NCBI RefSeq assembly: GCF_900106665.1
Contig: NZ_FNNA01000001.1
Coordinates: 372,001-436,000 of the forward strand
Direction of reading: 5' to 3'
Length of the DNA: 64,000 bases
Origin: Paracoccus sanguinis
GTDB taxonomy: Bacteria > Pseudomonadota > Alphaproteobacteria > Rhodobacterales > Rhodobacteraceae
Shown: positions 44,325 to 53,131 of the stretch, piece after piece
Layout of the letters: each line of letters starts with the position of its first letter
Numbering within the stretch: position 1 is the stretch's first letter
Position numbers and translations under genes: made by a program
The notes under the pieces: generated by a model
Told to the model about the DNA's origin: nothing
The model's input: the letters and a program-made list of their open reading frames with translations, nothing else
Database searches by the model: none

Positions 44325-44874
44325 TCGTCGGCTGACTGTCCGTCGAGCCAGTCCGGTTCATGCCGCGGCGGGCGAAAGGAGAGATCGGACTCGGTCAGAC
44401 AGCCGATGTGGCGTCGCGCCGCGTACGTCAGCTCGGCAGGCTATCGATCAAGCCACGCCGGCCGATCCCGGCGGTGGATTGGCAAACTCGGTCGGCTCTG
44501 GGTTGCCAGCTGAAAAGCAACGTCGAGCGGGGAACGTTGCTTCATCGCGTTGTCCATCAAACCAAGCCGGATTGGACCTGGCGGAAAGGCTGAAGGCCCG
44601 GTCGGGCTCGGTCTGACAGCCGACCCAATGCGTCACGCCCGGGCATGCTACCTCCACTGGCTGTATTTAAAGCCACGCCTGTTGACGCCTGCGGTGGGCC
44701 GTAGGGCACGGGCAGACTCGACTGAGAGTCCATGCAAAGCGCCACGCCGGACTCCCTTCGTCACCCCCTACGTAAACTGACTGTTCCTAGCCTCGCCGGT
44801 TGATGCGAGGGTTGGAGCGGAACGCAACATACGCCCCGCTCTGACAGCTCACCCAAAGTATCATACCAGGCGCG
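44325..44874 (-). repeat. Tandem array of decayed 3'-end copies of the DksA/TraR-like gene
   Basis: About five head-to-tail units, each like the last ~105 bp of the gene ending at 44875. The anchor (gene: CTCGGTCTGGCAGCCGATGC at 44944) recurs as CGCTCTGACAGCTCACCC (44837), ACTCGACTGAGAGTCCATGC (44715), GCTCGGTCTGACAGCCGACC (44605), GCTCTGGGTTGCCAGCTGAA (about 44494) and ACTCGGTCAGACAGCCGATG (44389). Spacing is 103-121 bp. Each anchor is preceded by a form of GCTGACTGTCC...CGGTTGAT, the gene's terminal codons. On the minus strand one unit still reads PGVTHWVGCQTEPDRAF. No unit has a start codon or intact zinc finger. Confidence 0.85.
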
Positions 44875-45144
44875 CTACTTAAGCTGACTATCCTTCGAAC
44901 CGCGGCGGTTGATCCCCGCCGTGGGGCGGAAGGCGCGGTCCGCCTCGGTCTGGCAGCCGATGCAAAGCGTCACGCCCGGCACGGCGCGGCGCCGGGCTTC
45001 GGGGATGGGCTCGCCGCAGTCGGCGCACTCGGTCAGGCTCTCGCCGCCGCCGCGCTGGCGCAGGCGCATCCGGGCGAGCGCCTCGGCGGTGCTCACCTCG
45101 ATCTGCTCGTTCACTGCCCCGTCGGTCGCCCAGCCCCCGGCCAT
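44875..45144 (-). CDS. DksA/TraR family C4-type zinc-finger protein
   Basis: An 89-residue protein: [20 protein letters not shown], a short helical region, then the four-cysteine finger [15 protein letters not shown]...[16 protein letters not shown] (Cys in CADC and CIGC) and the tail [13 protein letters not shown]. It is much shorter than true DksA and lacks the coiled-coil with its acidic tip, so RNA polymerase control is uncertain; phage and alphaproteobacterial short forms exist. The tail is intact despite five decayed copies lying directly downstream. Divergent from ihfA. Confidence 0.88.
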   Translation of the reverse strand: MAGGWATDGAVNEQIEVSTAEALARMRLRQRGGGESLTECADCGEPIPEARRRAVPGVTLCIGCQTEADRAFRPTAGINRRGSKDSQLK

Positions 45145-45329
45145 CGCGCGCTCCTGCTGCCATCTTACGCCTCCAATCTGGGAACCCGGGACGGCCGCTG
45201 CAAGCGTCGGACGCGCTCGTCCGACCGCTTCGGCCCTGTTTTCGCGGCCTTAACCGGAACCGGGGCGGCGCGGTGCGGTTGACTTCGGTGCTGGCCCGCC
45301 GCACTCTTCTCTGCAAGGAAAGGCCCCTC

Positions 45330-45629
45330 ATGAGCGAAAAGACCCTGACCCGGATGGACCTCGCCGAGGCCGTGTTCCGCGAAGTCGGACTCTCGCGCCA
45401 CGAAAGCGCGCAGCTCGTCGAGAGCGTGCTCGGCCATGTCTCGGACGCCCTCGTGCGCGGCGAACAGGTCAAGCTGTCGTCGTTCGGCACCTTCTCGGTC
45501 CGCGACAAGAGCGAGCGTGTCGGCCGCAATCCCAAGACCGGCGAGGAGGTGCCCATCACCCCGCGCCGGGTGCTGTCGTTCCGCCCCTCGCACCTGATGA
45601 AGGAGCGGGTGGCGGCGGGCAACCGCTAG
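45330..45629 (+). CDS. ihfA: Integration host factor alpha subunit
   Basis: Nucleoid protein that bends DNA with IhfB. The 99-residue product has [49 protein letters not shown] (in part: [20 protein letters not shown]) with the intercalating Pro in RNPKTG, and [25 protein letters not shown] precedes the ATG at 45330. In alphaproteobacteria ihfA is commonly followed by a MerR-type gene, as here. Confidence 0.95.
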   Translation: MSEKTLTRMDLAEAVFREVGLSRHESAQLVESVLGHVSDALVRGEQVKLSSFGTFSVRDKSERVGRNPKTGEEVPITPRRVLSFRPSHLMKERVAAGNR

Positions 45630-45758
45630 CCGGCCGCGGAGATGGCCGCCGCCGCGACCAAGGCAGCTGATGCTTAGATCGGTTGATATACCGCTGGCGG
45701 GCGTCGGCTGGCTGGGTCTAGGCCGCGGCCCCACCCCGCCCGGCCCGTGGCGCCGGTC

Positions 45759-46433
45759 ATGACCAAGTCGCCCCAGGCCTTTCGCAGCATCGGCGAGGTC
45801 GCACGGCTGGTCGAGGTCGCCCCCCACGTCCTGCGCTATTGGGAGACGCAGTTTCCGGCCCTCTCGCCGGTGAAGCGGGCGGATGGGCGGCGATATTACC
45901 GGCTCGATGACGTGCTGCTGGCGGCGGGGATCTGCGAGGCGCTGCGCGAGGATGGTCTGACGATCCGAGGCGCGCGTCGGCTCATCTCGCAGGACCGGGG
46001 GGCGGGACTGCGGGCGCGCGGGCGGGTGCGGTTGGCCGATCGGTTGGGTCTGGAGGCTGACGCCGACGCAGCAGTCGCTCCAACCTCTGTCACGTCAGAC
46101 CCTCCGGTGGAGCAAATCCCGGCGGGTCCGGCACCTCAGCCGTCCTCCGCAGTCGGCGGACAAGGCGCGGGGCCAGTCGCCGCGCCACCCGTCCCCCGTC
46201 GCAAGACATCACAGCCCCCCGCGCCCGATGCGCTCCCGCTGTTCCCCGACCTGCCGGACGCAGAGGCCGCCGCTCACGAAGGGTGTGCCGATGCCGCAGG
46301 CCGCTGGCTCGCACGGCTGACGGCGACGGCCGCGGCGCTGCGCCGGCACCCCTCCCCCTTGCCACCCGCTGCACGGCCCCTGGCCGACGCCCTGCGGGCC
46401 GCCGCACGCAAACTGACCGACGCGGAAACCTGA
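45759..46433 (+). CDS. MerR-family transcriptional regulator downstream of ihfA
   Basis: A 224-residue regulator: MerR winged helix at residues 8-75 ([30 protein letters not shown] in part: [20 protein letters not shown], then [19 protein letters not shown]). After it comes a Pro/Ala-rich, probably unstructured stretch (residues 105-165) and a helical end. There is no cysteine pattern for metal or redox sensing in the DNA-binding part. The ihfA-merR order is conserved in Rhodobacterales. ATG 45759 preferred; GTG 45747 is possible. Signal unknown. Confidence 0.88.
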   Translation: MTKSPQAFRSIGEVARLVEVAPHVLRYWETQFPALSPVKRADGRRYYRLDDVLLAAGICEALREDGLTIRGARRLISQDRGAGLRARGRVRLADRLGLEADADAAVAPTSVTSDPPVEQIPAGPAPQPSSAVGGQGAGPVAAPPVPRRKTSQPPAPDALPLFPDLPDAEAAAHEGCADAAGRWLARLTATAAALRRHPSPLPPAARPLADALRAAARKLTDAET

Positions 46434-46513
46434 GCGGGAAAGCCGCGAGGCCTCGACCACGCGCCCCACACATCCGGCGCGGCGAAAACCTCGCCGTCCG
46501 CCACCACCGCCCC

Positions 46514-46543
46514 TTGTGCTGCCCGACGGCTTCGCTCTATATG
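46514..46543 (+). promoter_or_regulatory. Candidate promoter of tRNA-Pro
   Basis: TTGTGC (46514-46519), 18 nt, TATATG (46538-46543), 8 bp upstream of the mature tRNA 5' end. Position and strength fit a tRNA promoter. Confidence 0.5.
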
Positions 46544-46551
46544 GCCGGCGT

Positions 46552-46629
46552 CGGGCCGTGGCGCAGTCTGGTTAGCGCGTCCGTCTGGGGGGCGGAAGGC
46601 CGCGAGTTCGAATCTCGCCGGCCCGACCA
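46552..46629 (+). tRNA. tRNA-Pro (anticodon GGG)
   Basis: Cloverleaf folds completely: acceptor CGGGCCG/CGGCCCG, D-arm with GCGCAGTCTGGTTAGCGC, anticodon stem TCCGT/GCGGA around CTGGGGG (anticodon GGG, reading CCC), T-arm GCGAG-TTCGAAT-CTCGC, discriminator A and encoded CCA (46627-46629). A 10-bp hairpin follows at 46639-46658. Confidence 0.96.
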
Positions 46630-46638
46630 TCACGAACC

Positions 46639-46658
46639 GCCCACCCTTCGGGGTGGGC
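46639..46658 (+). terminator. Hairpin after tRNA-Pro
   Basis: GCCCACCC-TTCG-GGGTGGGC, a perfect 8-bp stem with a stable UUCG tetraloop, directly downstream of the tRNA. The following bases (GTTCGCATAT) give only a weak U-tract. Confidence 0.6.
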
Positions 46659-46702
46659 GTTCGCATATCCGGGGGGCCGGAAAAATCTCGGGAGGACTCA
46701 AG

Positions 46703-47770
46703 ATGAACGGCGTGCTTCCCGACACCGCCCTGCGCCGGATGATCGCCGAGGGCGCAATCGCTGCCGAGACCCCCATCGGCGAGGGCCAGATCCAGCCCGC
46801 GAGTCTCGATCTGCGGCTGGGCGGCCACGCCTGGCGCCTCAGGGCCTCGTTCCTCGCCGGCCGCGGGCAGAGCGTCGCCGGGCGGCTCGCCGATTTCGAG
46901 ATGCACCGGATGGACCTCTCGCAGGGTGCGGTGCTTGAGAAGGGCTGCGTCTACCTCGTCCCGCTGATGGAGCGGGTGGCGCTGCCGCCCGGCGTCGAGG
47001 CGGTGGCGAACGCCAAGTCCTCGACCGGGCGGCTCGACCTGCTGACGCGGCTGGTGACCGACGACGGGACCGAGTTCGACCGCCTGCCCGAGGGCTATGA
47101 CGGCCCGCTTTACGCCGAGATCTGCCCGCGCAGCTTCTCGGTGCTGGTCCGGCCGGGGATGCGGCTCAGCCAGATGCGGTTGCGGCAGGGTCAGGCGGTG
47201 CTGGACGATGCGGGTCTCACGGCGCTGCACGCGACCGACCCGCTGGTCGATGGCACGCCGCTGATCGACGCGGGGCTGGGGTTCTCGGTCGATCTGCGCC
47301 CGGCCGAGGGCGACCTCGTCGGCTATCGCGCCCGGCCGCACAGCGGGGTGATCGACCTCGACCGGATCGGCGCCTATGACGCGCGGGATTTCTGGGACGA
47401 GCTGCGCACGACCGAGGGGCGGTTGATCCTCGACCCCGGCGCCTTCTATATCCTCGTCAGCCGCGAGGCGGTGGCTATCCCCCCCGACTACGCCGCCGAG
47501 ATGTCGCCCTATCTGGCGATGGTGGGCGAGTTCCGGGTGCATTACGCCGGGTTCTTCGACCCCGGCTTCGGGCATGGCGCGGCGGGGCGCGGGGCGCGCG
47601 GGGTGCTCGAGGTGCGCTGCCACGAGGCGCCGTTCGCGCTCGAGCACGGGCAGGTGGTGGGGCGGCTGGTCTATGAGCGGATGGCGGCGCGGCCCGCGCG
47701 GCTCTATGGCGCGGGCATCGCCTCGAACTATCAGGGCCAGGGGCTGAAGCTCGCCAAGCAGTTCCGCTGA
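46703..47770 (+). CDS. dcd: dCTP deaminase (long alphaproteobacterial form)
   Basis: Deaminates dCTP to dUTP for thymidylate synthesis. The 355-residue product is about twice the E. coli length and looks like two dUTPase-fold halves: the first with QIQPASLDLRLG and ANAKSSTGRLDLL, the second with AEICPRSFSVLVRPG and SREAVAIPPDYAAEMSPY, the last with YQGQGLKLAKQF. This double form is usual in alphaproteobacteria. Start at 46703 follows GGGAGGACTCAAG. It is 44 bp after the hairpin that ends tRNA-Pro. Confidence 0.93.
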   Translation: MNGVLPDTALRRMIAEGAIAAETPIGEGQIQPASLDLRLGGHAWRLRASFLAGRGQSVAGRLADFEMHRMDLSQGAVLEKGCVYLVPLMERVALPPGVEAVANAKSSTGRLDLLTRLVTDDGTEFDRLPEGYDGPLYAEICPRSFSVLVRPGMRLSQMRLRQGQAVLDDAGLTALHATDPLVDGTPLIDAGLGFSVDLRPAEGDLVGYRARPHSGVIDLDRIGAYDARDFWDELRTTEGRLILDPGAFYILVSREAVAIPPDYAAEMSPYLAMVGEFRVHYAGFFDPGFGHGAAGRGARGVLEVRCHEAPFALEHGQVVGRLVYERMAARPARLYGAGIASNYQGQGLKLAKQFR

Positions 47771-47841
47771 CCCGGCGCCGCGCAGGCTGCGCCGCCGGGC
47801 CGTGTTTGTTGGGGCCAGTAAAAAGCCGGTCGCGCCGAGGC

Positions 47842-48063
47842 TCAGCGGCTCATGCGGCGGGCGATCTGGGCCGCCTTGCGGGCGCGCTTGACCGCCTCGC
47901 GCGTGGCATGGGCCTGCTGGCGGCCCTTGGCGGTCAGCTTGCCCTTGGCGTCCTCGCCGCCGTTGCGGCGCGCCATCACGTCCACGCCCTTCTTGATCCC
48001 CCAACCCATCAGCGCGCCGGTCAGGACGCGGCCGAAGCGGCCTACGATGCCGTTCATGTTCAT
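47842..48063 (-). CDS. Small basic hypothetical protein downstream of scpB
   Basis: A 73-residue protein: MNMNGIVGRFGRVLTGALMG at the start with a short hydrophobic part, then a strongly basic, Ala-rich helix (KGRQQAHATREAVKRARKAA, ending RRMSR). Only 10 bp separate it from the scpB stop, so it probably belongs to the scpA-scpB transcript. The basic helix could bind nucleic acid or membrane; no family recognised. Confidence 0.7.
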   Translation of the reverse strand: MNMNGIVGRFGRVLTGALMGWGIKKGVDVMARRNGGEDAKGKLTAKGRQQAHATREAVKRARKAAQIARRMSR

Positions 48064-48073
48064 GGTGCAGTCC

Positions 48074-48727
48074 TCAATCGCCGAAGAGGTCGTCGTCCGG
48101 TCCGCCCGCGGCCGGCCCGTCATCGGCGTGACTATCCTCCTCGTCCCGCGCCGCCGCAAGGGGGCCCGAGGGCGGGGTCGCATCCAGCAGCCCCGCGGCG
48201 CGCAGCTCGGCCAGCCCCGGCAGGTCGCGGGTCGAGGCGAGGCCGAAGTGGTCGAGAAACGCCTCGGTCACGACGAAGGTCACCGGGCGGCCCGGCGACT
48301 GGCGGCGGCGCCCGAGGCGGACCCAACCGATCTCGATCAGCTGGTCGAGCGTGCCGCGGCTGACGGCGACGCCGCGGATCTCCTCGATCTCGGCGCGGGT
48401 GACGGGCTGGTGATAGGCGACGATGGCCAGCGTCTCGGTCGCCGCGCGCGACAGGCGCCGGGTCTCGGTCACCTCATCCTGCATCAGGAACCCGAGGTCG
48501 GCAGCGGTGCGGAAGGCCCAGCCTTCGCCAAGCCGGGCCAGCTCCACCCCCCGGCCGGCGTAGCGCGCCCGCAGGCGGCGCAGCGCCTCGGCCGGGTCGG
48601 CGCCGGCGGGCATCCGCGCGGCCATCTCGGCCAGCGTCAAGGGCGTCGGGCTGGCGAAGAGCAGCGCCTCGACCATCCGCTCCTGCGCGTCGAGCGGGGG
48701 CGGCGGGAAGGGGATCGGGTCAGTCAT
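48074..48727 (-). CDS. scpB: Segregation and condensation protein B
   Basis: Kite-type winged-helix subunit of the SMC-ScpAB condensin. The 217-residue product has ERMVEALLFASPTPLTLAEM, GWAFRTAADLGFLM, LSRAATETLAIVAYHQPVTRAEIEEIRGV (in part: ETLAIVAYHQPVTRAEIEEI) and GRPVTFVVTEAFLDHFGLAS. An acidic C-terminal tail (DEEDSHADDG...DDDLFGD) follows. The start at 48727 lies within the scpA 3' end (8-bp overlap). Confidence 0.94.
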   Translation of the reverse strand: MTDPIPFPPPPLDAQERMVEALLFASPTPLTLAEMAARMPAGADPAEALRRLRARYAGRGVELARLGEGWAFRTAADLGFLMQDEVTETRRLSRAATETLAIVAYHQPVTRAEIEEIRGVAVSRGTLDQLIEIGWVRLGRRRQSPGRPVTFVVTEAFLDHFGLASTRDLPGLAELRAAGLLDATPPSGPLAAARDEEDSHADDGPAAGGPDDDLFGD

Positions 48728-49511
48728 GAGTGGGCCGGGCGCGCAGCGTGATCGGGCCGAAGACGCCGCTCTGGCGCAGCTCGACCCGACCCTGGCGGGC
48801 GAGCTCGAGCGAGGCGGCAAAGGTCGCGGCGGTGGCCGAGCGGCGGCGCGCCGGGTTGCCCGCCCAGCCGTCGGGCAGGAACTGCATGAGATCGGTCCAC
48901 TCGCCCGCGTAGCCGATCATCCGCCGCATCCGGTCGAGCGCCTGTTCGAGCGTCCATGTGTCGCGGCGGTCGAAGGCGAAGGGGCGGAACTCGTCGCGGG
49001 TCCTGAGCCGCGCGTAGGCCTGCATCAGGTCGATCAGCCCCGCCTGCCAGCGCACATGGCGGGTGCGCTGCACCGTCTCGGGCGCGCCGCGGGCAAAGCG
49101 ATCCTGCCCCAGCCGGGGCCGCCCCATCAGCCGCGCCGCCGCCTCGCGCATGGCGTTGAGCCGTTCGAGCTGGAAGGCGAGATGGGCCGCCATCTCGTCG
49201 GTCGAGGGCCCCTCGGCGTCGGGATCGGGCGGCAGCAGCAGCCGCGACTTGAGATAGGCGAGCCACGCGGCCATCACGAGGTAGTCGGCGGCAAGCTCGA
49301 TCCTGAGGCTGCGGGCCTCGTCGACGAAGGCGAGATACTGCTCGGCCAGCGCCAGCACGCTGATCTGCATCAGGTCGACCTTCTGCGTCCGCGCCAGCGT
49401 CAGCAGCAGGTCGAGCGGCCCGTCATAGCCCGGCACGTCGACGACCAGCGCCTCGTCAGGGCGCGGGTGGGCGGGCTGTGGCGCGGGATCGAAGGGCAGC
49501 GGCTCGGTCAT
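48720..49511 (-). CDS. scpA: Segregation and condensation protein A
   Basis: Kleisin that closes the SMC ring. The 263-residue product has the N-terminal PGYDGPLDLLLTLARTQKVDLMQISVLALAEQYLAF pattern (in part: YDGPLDLLLTLARTQKVDLM), AADYLVMAAWLAYLKSRLLLP, and a C-terminal winged helix with ATFAASLELARQGRVELRQ. Transcribed with scpB; the pair is about 120 bp from rpsD, with a terminator for rpsD between them. Confidence 0.94.
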   Translation of the reverse strand: MTEPLPFDPAPQPAHPRPDEALVVDVPGYDGPLDLLLTLARTQKVDLMQISVLALAEQYLAFVDEARSLRIELAADYLVMAAWLAYLKSRLLLPPDPDAEGPSTDEMAAHLAFQLERLNAMREAAARLMGRPRLGQDRFARGAPETVQRTRHVRWQAGLIDLMQAYARLRTRDEFRPFAFDRRDTWTLEQALDRMRRMIGYAGEWTDLMQFLPDGWAGNPARRRSATAATFAASLELARQGRVELRQSGVFGPITLRARPTHD

Positions 49512-49579
49512 CGTCCCAAGCCATGCGAAGCGGGCGGGCGGCTGTCAACCGTGGGGTGAGGGACGGGTGGCCGCGCACG

Positions 49580-49606
49580 AAAAAGGCCGCCCCTCGCGGG
49601 ACGGCC
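49580..49606 (-). terminator. Rho-independent terminator of rpsD
   Basis: On the minus strand GGCCGTCCC-GCGA-GGGGCGGCC is followed by TTTTT, beginning 24 bp after the rpsD stop. Stem, loop and U-tract are textbook. Confidence 0.85.
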
Positions 49607-49629
49607 CATCCGACGATCCGGGATAAGGA

Positions 49630-50250
49630 TCAGTTCTTGGCGTAGTATTCGACGACCAGGTTCGGCTCCATCTGCACGGCGTAGGGCACGTCGCCCAGCG
49701 CCGGGGTGCGCACGAAGGTGGCGGTCAGCTTGCCCATGTCCACGTCGAGGTAGTCGGGCACGTCACGCTCGGCCAGGCCCACGGACTCGAGCACGATGGC
49801 GAGCTGCTTGGACTTGTCGCGGACCGCGATCACGTCGCCTTCCTTGACGCGGTAGGACGCGATGTTCACGCGCTGGCCGTTCACGGTCACATGGCCGTGG
49901 TTCACGAACTGGCGGGCGGCGAAGATGGTCGGGACGAACTTGGCGCGATAGACCACGGCGTCCAGGCGACGCTCGAGCAGGCCGATCAGCATCTCGCCGG
50001 TGTCGCCGCGCAGGCGCTCAGCCTCGGCATAGATGCGGCGGAACTGCTTTTCGGTCAGGTCGCCGTAGTAGCCCTTGAGCTTCTGCTTGGCGCGCAGCTG
50101 GGTGCCGAAGTCCGACAGCTTGTTCTTGCGGCGCTGGCCGTGCTGGCCGGGGCCGTATTCGCGCTTGTTGACCGGCGACTTGGCGCGGCCCCAGATGTTC
50201 TCGCCCATGCGGCGGTCGATCTTGTACTTGGCAGACGTGCGTTTGGTCAC
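49630..50250 (-). CDS. rpsD: 30S ribosomal protein S4
   Basis: Small-subunit assembly protein binding the 5' domain of 16S rRNA. The 206-residue product has [20 protein letters not shown], the [26 protein letters not shown] stretch (in part: [20 protein letters not shown]) and the S4 RNA-binding domain [20 protein letters not shown]...[22 protein letters not shown]. Length is exact for alphaproteobacteria. The start is GTG at 50250 with AAAAGGAGATCAGCC upstream; an ATG further up has no ribosome site. Confidence 0.97.
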   Translation of the reverse strand: MTKRTSAKYKIDRRMGENIWGRAKSPVNKREYGPGQHGQRRKNKLSDFGTQLRAKQKLKGYYGDLTEKQFRRIYAEAERLRGDTGEMLIGLLERRLDAVVYRAKFVPTIFAARQFVNHGHVTVNGQRVNIASYRVKEGDVIAVRDKSKQLAIVLESVGLAERDVPDYLDVDMGKLTATFVRTPALGDVPYAVQMEPNLVVEYYAKN

Positions 50251-50375
50251 GGCTGATCTCCTTTTGTGCGTTTCAAAAGGGCGTTGTCCTTTGGGCTTGC
50301 GCCCCGACAGGCTTCCCCTTGCGGGGTCCACCAACACCAATGGAAGCGGCGCTTATAGGCGGCCCGCGGGCAGAG

Positions 50376-51620
50376 TCAACCCGCCGACGCGGGCGCCCGC
50401 GGCGCCGGCGGCGCGCCCGAGAGCCAGTGCATGATGACCCAGGCCAGCGCCGAGCAGACCAGCGTCGCCACCGCGACTGGCTCGGCCGTGCCATCATAGG
50501 CGAGGCCCACCGGCGCCGCGATCAGCACCGCCGCCAGCGTCGAGACCGAGGCCGTGACCGACGCCGTCATCCCGGCCAGGTGGCCCATCCACTGCATCGC
50601 GAGCGCGTTGAGGTTGCCGAAGGTCAGCCCGGCCATGGTGAAGACGCTGACCGCCCAGAGGAAGAACGCCGGAAACCGCAGCGCCTCGGGCAGAACCCCG
50701 GTCCAGAGCGTCAGCAGGAACAATCCCGACATCCCGACCTGCATCGCATAGGCGCCGCGCGCGATGCGCCGCATCCCCAGCCGCATCACCAGCCTCGCGT
50801 TGAACACCGTCCCCGAGGCGGCGAGCAGCGCCAGTGCCGCGAACCACAGCGGGAACTGTGCGCCCTTGCCGTAGGTCTCTCCGAAGAGCTGCTGGGCGGA
50901 GCTGAGCAGCGCGAACATCTGCCCGAAGCCCAGCGACATGACGAGGGTGCAGAGCAGCACCTGCCGGTCCGACAGCACCTCGCGCGCGCCCTGGGCGAGC
51001 GCCCGCGGGCGCAGCGGGCGGCGCGCCTCGGGCGGCAGCGTCTCGGGCTGGCGCAGCGAGAACCACAGCCAGCCGATCAGGGCGAAGAGCACGAAGCCGC
51101 CGAAGACGGCGTGCCAGCCGCCAAGCCAGATGAACCCCTGCCCGATCGAGGGCGCGAGCGCGGGCACGATCATGAACACCGTCATGATGAAGCTGGTGAT
51201 CCGCGCCATCTCGCGCCCCTGATAGAGGTCGCGGACAAGCGCCGTGCCGACGATCCGCGGCCCGGCCGCACCGAGCCCCTGGACGAAGCGCGCGACGAGC
51301 AGCGGGGTGAGCGAGTTGACGAACAGCGCCGCGATCGCGCCGACGAGGTAGACCGAGAAGCCGATCCCCATCGCCCGCTTGCGCCCCAGCGCGTCCGAGA
51401 TCGGACCGGCGAAGAGCGTGCCCACCCCCATCCCGGCGACGAAGCTGGTGAGGATGAGCTGCGCCCGGTTCACGTCGTCGGGCGTCAGCTCGGTGGCGAT
51501 TTGCGGCAGGGCCGGCAGCATGGCGTCGATGGAAAACGCCACCGTAGCGAAGAGAAAGGCGAGCATGGCGATGAGCTCGCCCTGCGGCAGCCGGCGCGCC
51601 GCCTGAGTGGAGTGGGGCAT
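50376..51620 (-). CDS. Bcr/CflA-type MFS drug transporter
   Basis: A 414-residue twelve-helix exporter of the DHA1 (Bcr/CflA) family: FATVAFSIDAMLPALPQIATEL (in part: FSIDAMLPALPQIATEL), motif A GPISDALGRKRAMGIGFSVY, VARFVQGLGAAGPRIVGTALVRDLYQGREMAR (in part: FVQGLGAAGPRIVGTALVRD), PALAPSIGQG. The substrate is not predictable. A tRNA-Phe gene lies 108 bp upstream in the same direction, probably independent. Confidence 0.88.
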   Translation of the reverse strand: MPHSTQAARRLPQGELIAMLAFLFATVAFSIDAMLPALPQIATELTPDDVNRAQLILTSFVAGMGVGTLFAGPISDALGRKRAMGIGFSVYLVGAIAALFVNSLTPLLVARFVQGLGAAGPRIVGTALVRDLYQGREMARITSFIMTVFMIVPALAPSIGQGFIWLGGWHAVFGGFVLFALIGWLWFSLRQPETLPPEARRPLRPRALAQGAREVLSDRQVLLCTLVMSLGFGQMFALLSSAQQLFGETYGKGAQFPLWFAALALLAASGTVFNARLVMRLGMRRIARGAYAMQVGMSGLFLLTLWTGVLPEALRFPAFFLWAVSVFTMAGLTFGNLNALAMQWMGHLAGMTASVTASVSTLAAVLIAAPVGLAYDGTAEPVAVATLVCSALAWVIMHWLSGAPPAPRAPASAG

Positions 51621-51727
51621 GATCGTGATCCTCGCGCCCGCAGGCTGACGCGGCGTTATGGGCGACGCGCGGGGCGGGTGCAATGCGGTCGGACGGGACC
51701 GCGTCAGCAAAGCTTCAAGGGGGGGGA

Positions 51728-51803
51728 TGGTGCCCGGAGGCGGATTCGAACCACCGACACGCGGATTTTCAATCCGCTGCTCTACCAACTGAGCTATCCG
51801 GGC
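51728..51803 (-). tRNA. tRNA-Phe (anticodon GAA)
   Basis: Read on the minus strand: acceptor GCCCGGA pairs with TCCGGGC, D-arm AGCTCAGTTGGTAGAGC, anticodon loop TTGAAAA in a GCGGA/TCCGC stem, T-arm GGTGG-TTCGAAT-CCGCC, encoded CCA at 51728-51730. All 76 nt fit. Only one phenylalanine isoacceptor is expected. Confidence 0.97.
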
Positions 51804-51881
51804 GCCCTGCGGGGCGTTGCCGCCCGTGGGTGGAGCGTTCCTAGACAGTCGCGGCGGGGCTGTCCAGAGGCAAAACGCGGC

Positions 51882-52064
51882 TCAATCGTCGTCGCGGCGG
51901 TCGCGCGTGTCGCCCTCGGGCGGGACGGACGCCGGGTCCACCGGCTCGCCCGGGATGGCATAGTCGCCGCGCAGCCAGCGGGCGAGGTCCACGTCGGCGC
52001 AGCGCCGTGAGCAGAACGGGCGATAGGCCGGGTCGGCGGGGCGCTGGCAGATCGGGCAGCTCAC
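51882..52064 (-). CDS. yacG: DNA gyrase inhibitor YacG, zinc-ribbon protein
   Basis: A 60-residue protein with [20 protein letters not shown] then RCADVDLARWLRGDYAIPGE: four cysteines (CPIC, FCSRRC) bind zinc, and DLARWLRGDYAIPGEP is the family signature. E. coli YacG binds GyrB and inhibits gyrase. The start is GTG overlapping the RNase stop (GTGA). The acidic/basic tail (DTRDRRDDD) is normal. Confidence 0.93.
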   Translation of the reverse strand: MSCPICQRPADPAYRPFCSRRCADVDLARWLRGDYAIPGEPVDPASVPPEGDTRDRRDDD

Positions 52065-53131
52065 TCCGGCTCTCCGGCGGTGGCGGCGACGGCGGCCAGC
52101 GGCACGCGGTCGCGCTTGCGGTTCAGCTCGTAAAGCCCCATCGCCGTCCAGCCGATCAGCACCGTCTCGGTCCCGTCGGCCTTGAAGGCGGCGCGCAGCA
52201 CCTGCTCGATCGTGCCGCGGTCGCGCTTGGGGCTGGGGGCGAAGTCGATCACCACCTGCCCGCCCAGGCCCCGCAGCCGAAGCTGGCGCGGCAGGTCGCG
52301 GGCCAGCGCGATGTTGGCCTTGAGCGCGGCCGCGGGCGTGGTGTCGCGGCCGGTGTTCACATCCACGGCGACCAGCGCGCGGGTCGCCTCGATGACGGCG
52401 AAGCCCCCGCCGGGCAGGTCGAGCTCGTCATCGAGCAGCGCGTCGATGGCGGCGGCGACGCCATGGGTGTCGAAGCTGTCGTCGCCCTCGTCCACCGCGT
52501 CGGGGGCGGGGTCGGCCCAGTCGGTCCAGGCCGCGCGCCACGGCAGGTCGGCATCGACCAGAAGCTCGGGCCGGCCCGAGACGTCGCCCATCACCTCGAC
52601 CGCGAGGCCGGCGAGGCTGCCCGCCTCCTCCGCCACCTCGGCATCCTGCGCGGCGGCGGCGGCGCTGCGAATCACCAGGCCGAGCGTTTCGGGCGCGCCG
52701 GCGGCGGCCAGCGCCGCCTCGCCCAGGGCGGTCAGGCGGGCGCGCACGCCCTCGTCGCGGATGCGGCGTGAGACGTTGACGCCGGGCGCGCCGGGGGTGG
52801 CGAGCGCCGTCTGGCCGCGGAAGATCACCCGCTGGGTGCAGGGGATGGCCTTGCCGTCATCGGCCACGCCCGAGACCTGGACGATCAGCGTCTGCCCCTC
52901 GCTCAGCCCCTTGGCGTCGCGCAGGAAGCCGCGCTCGCCCTCGGGCAGGCGCAGGAAGACGCCGCCCTGCCCCTTCACCAGCCGGTCGACCACCGCCCGG
53001 CAGACGCTGCCCGGCGGCAGCGGGGTCAGGCCCGACAGGTCGAACAGCAGGTCCTGCAACTGCCCGTCCACCATCAGCGCGGCGGCCTCGCCCCCGAAAT
53101 GGCGGCCCAGAACGACCTGACGACCCTTCAT
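52061..53131 (-). CDS. Ribonuclease E/G family protein, minimal form
   Basis: A 356-residue RNase E/G-like protein lacking the large C-terminal scaffold and the zinc-link CPxC. An S1-like region is present ([29 protein letters not shown] in part: [20 protein letters not shown]). The DNase I-like domain keeps both metal-binding acids, in [14 protein letters not shown] and [17 protein letters not shown]. Such short forms occur beside yacG and maf in Rhodobacterales in addition to full RNase E elsewhere. Overlaps maf (ATGA) and yacG (GTGA). Target RNAs unknown. Confidence 0.88.
   Translation of the reverse strand: MKGRQVVLGRHFGGEAAALMVDGQLQDLLFDLSGLTPLPPGSVCRAVVDRLVKGQGGVFLRLPEGERGFLRDAKGLSEGQTLIVQVSGVADDGKAIPCTQRVIFRGQTALATPGAPGVNVSRRIRDEGVRARLTALGEAALAAAGAPETLGLVIRSAAAAAQDAEVAEEAGSLAGLAVEVMGDVSGRPELLVDADLPWRAAWTDWADPAPDAVDEGDDSFDTHGVAAAIDALLDDELDLPGGGFAVIEATRALVAVDVNTGRDTTPAAALKANIALARDLPRQLRLRGLGGQVVIDFAPSPKRDRGTIEQVLRAAFKADGTETVLIGWTAMGLYELNRKRDRVPLAAVAATAGEPE

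Noticed and set aside
44360..44780. Short plus-strand ORFs of 76-77 codons within the repeat array
   Set aside because: They arise from the reverse strand of the decayed zinc-finger tail units and differ between units.
44325..44878. Possible CRISPR array because of regular ~105-bp periodicity
   Set aside because: Units are degenerate along their whole length, there are no short identical repeats alternating with unique spacers, and no cas genes are near; the unit is the end of the neighbouring gene.
45279..45307. Promoter TTGACT-17-CACTCT before ihfA
   Set aside because: The -35 is good but the -10 is far from consensus; not strong enough to list.
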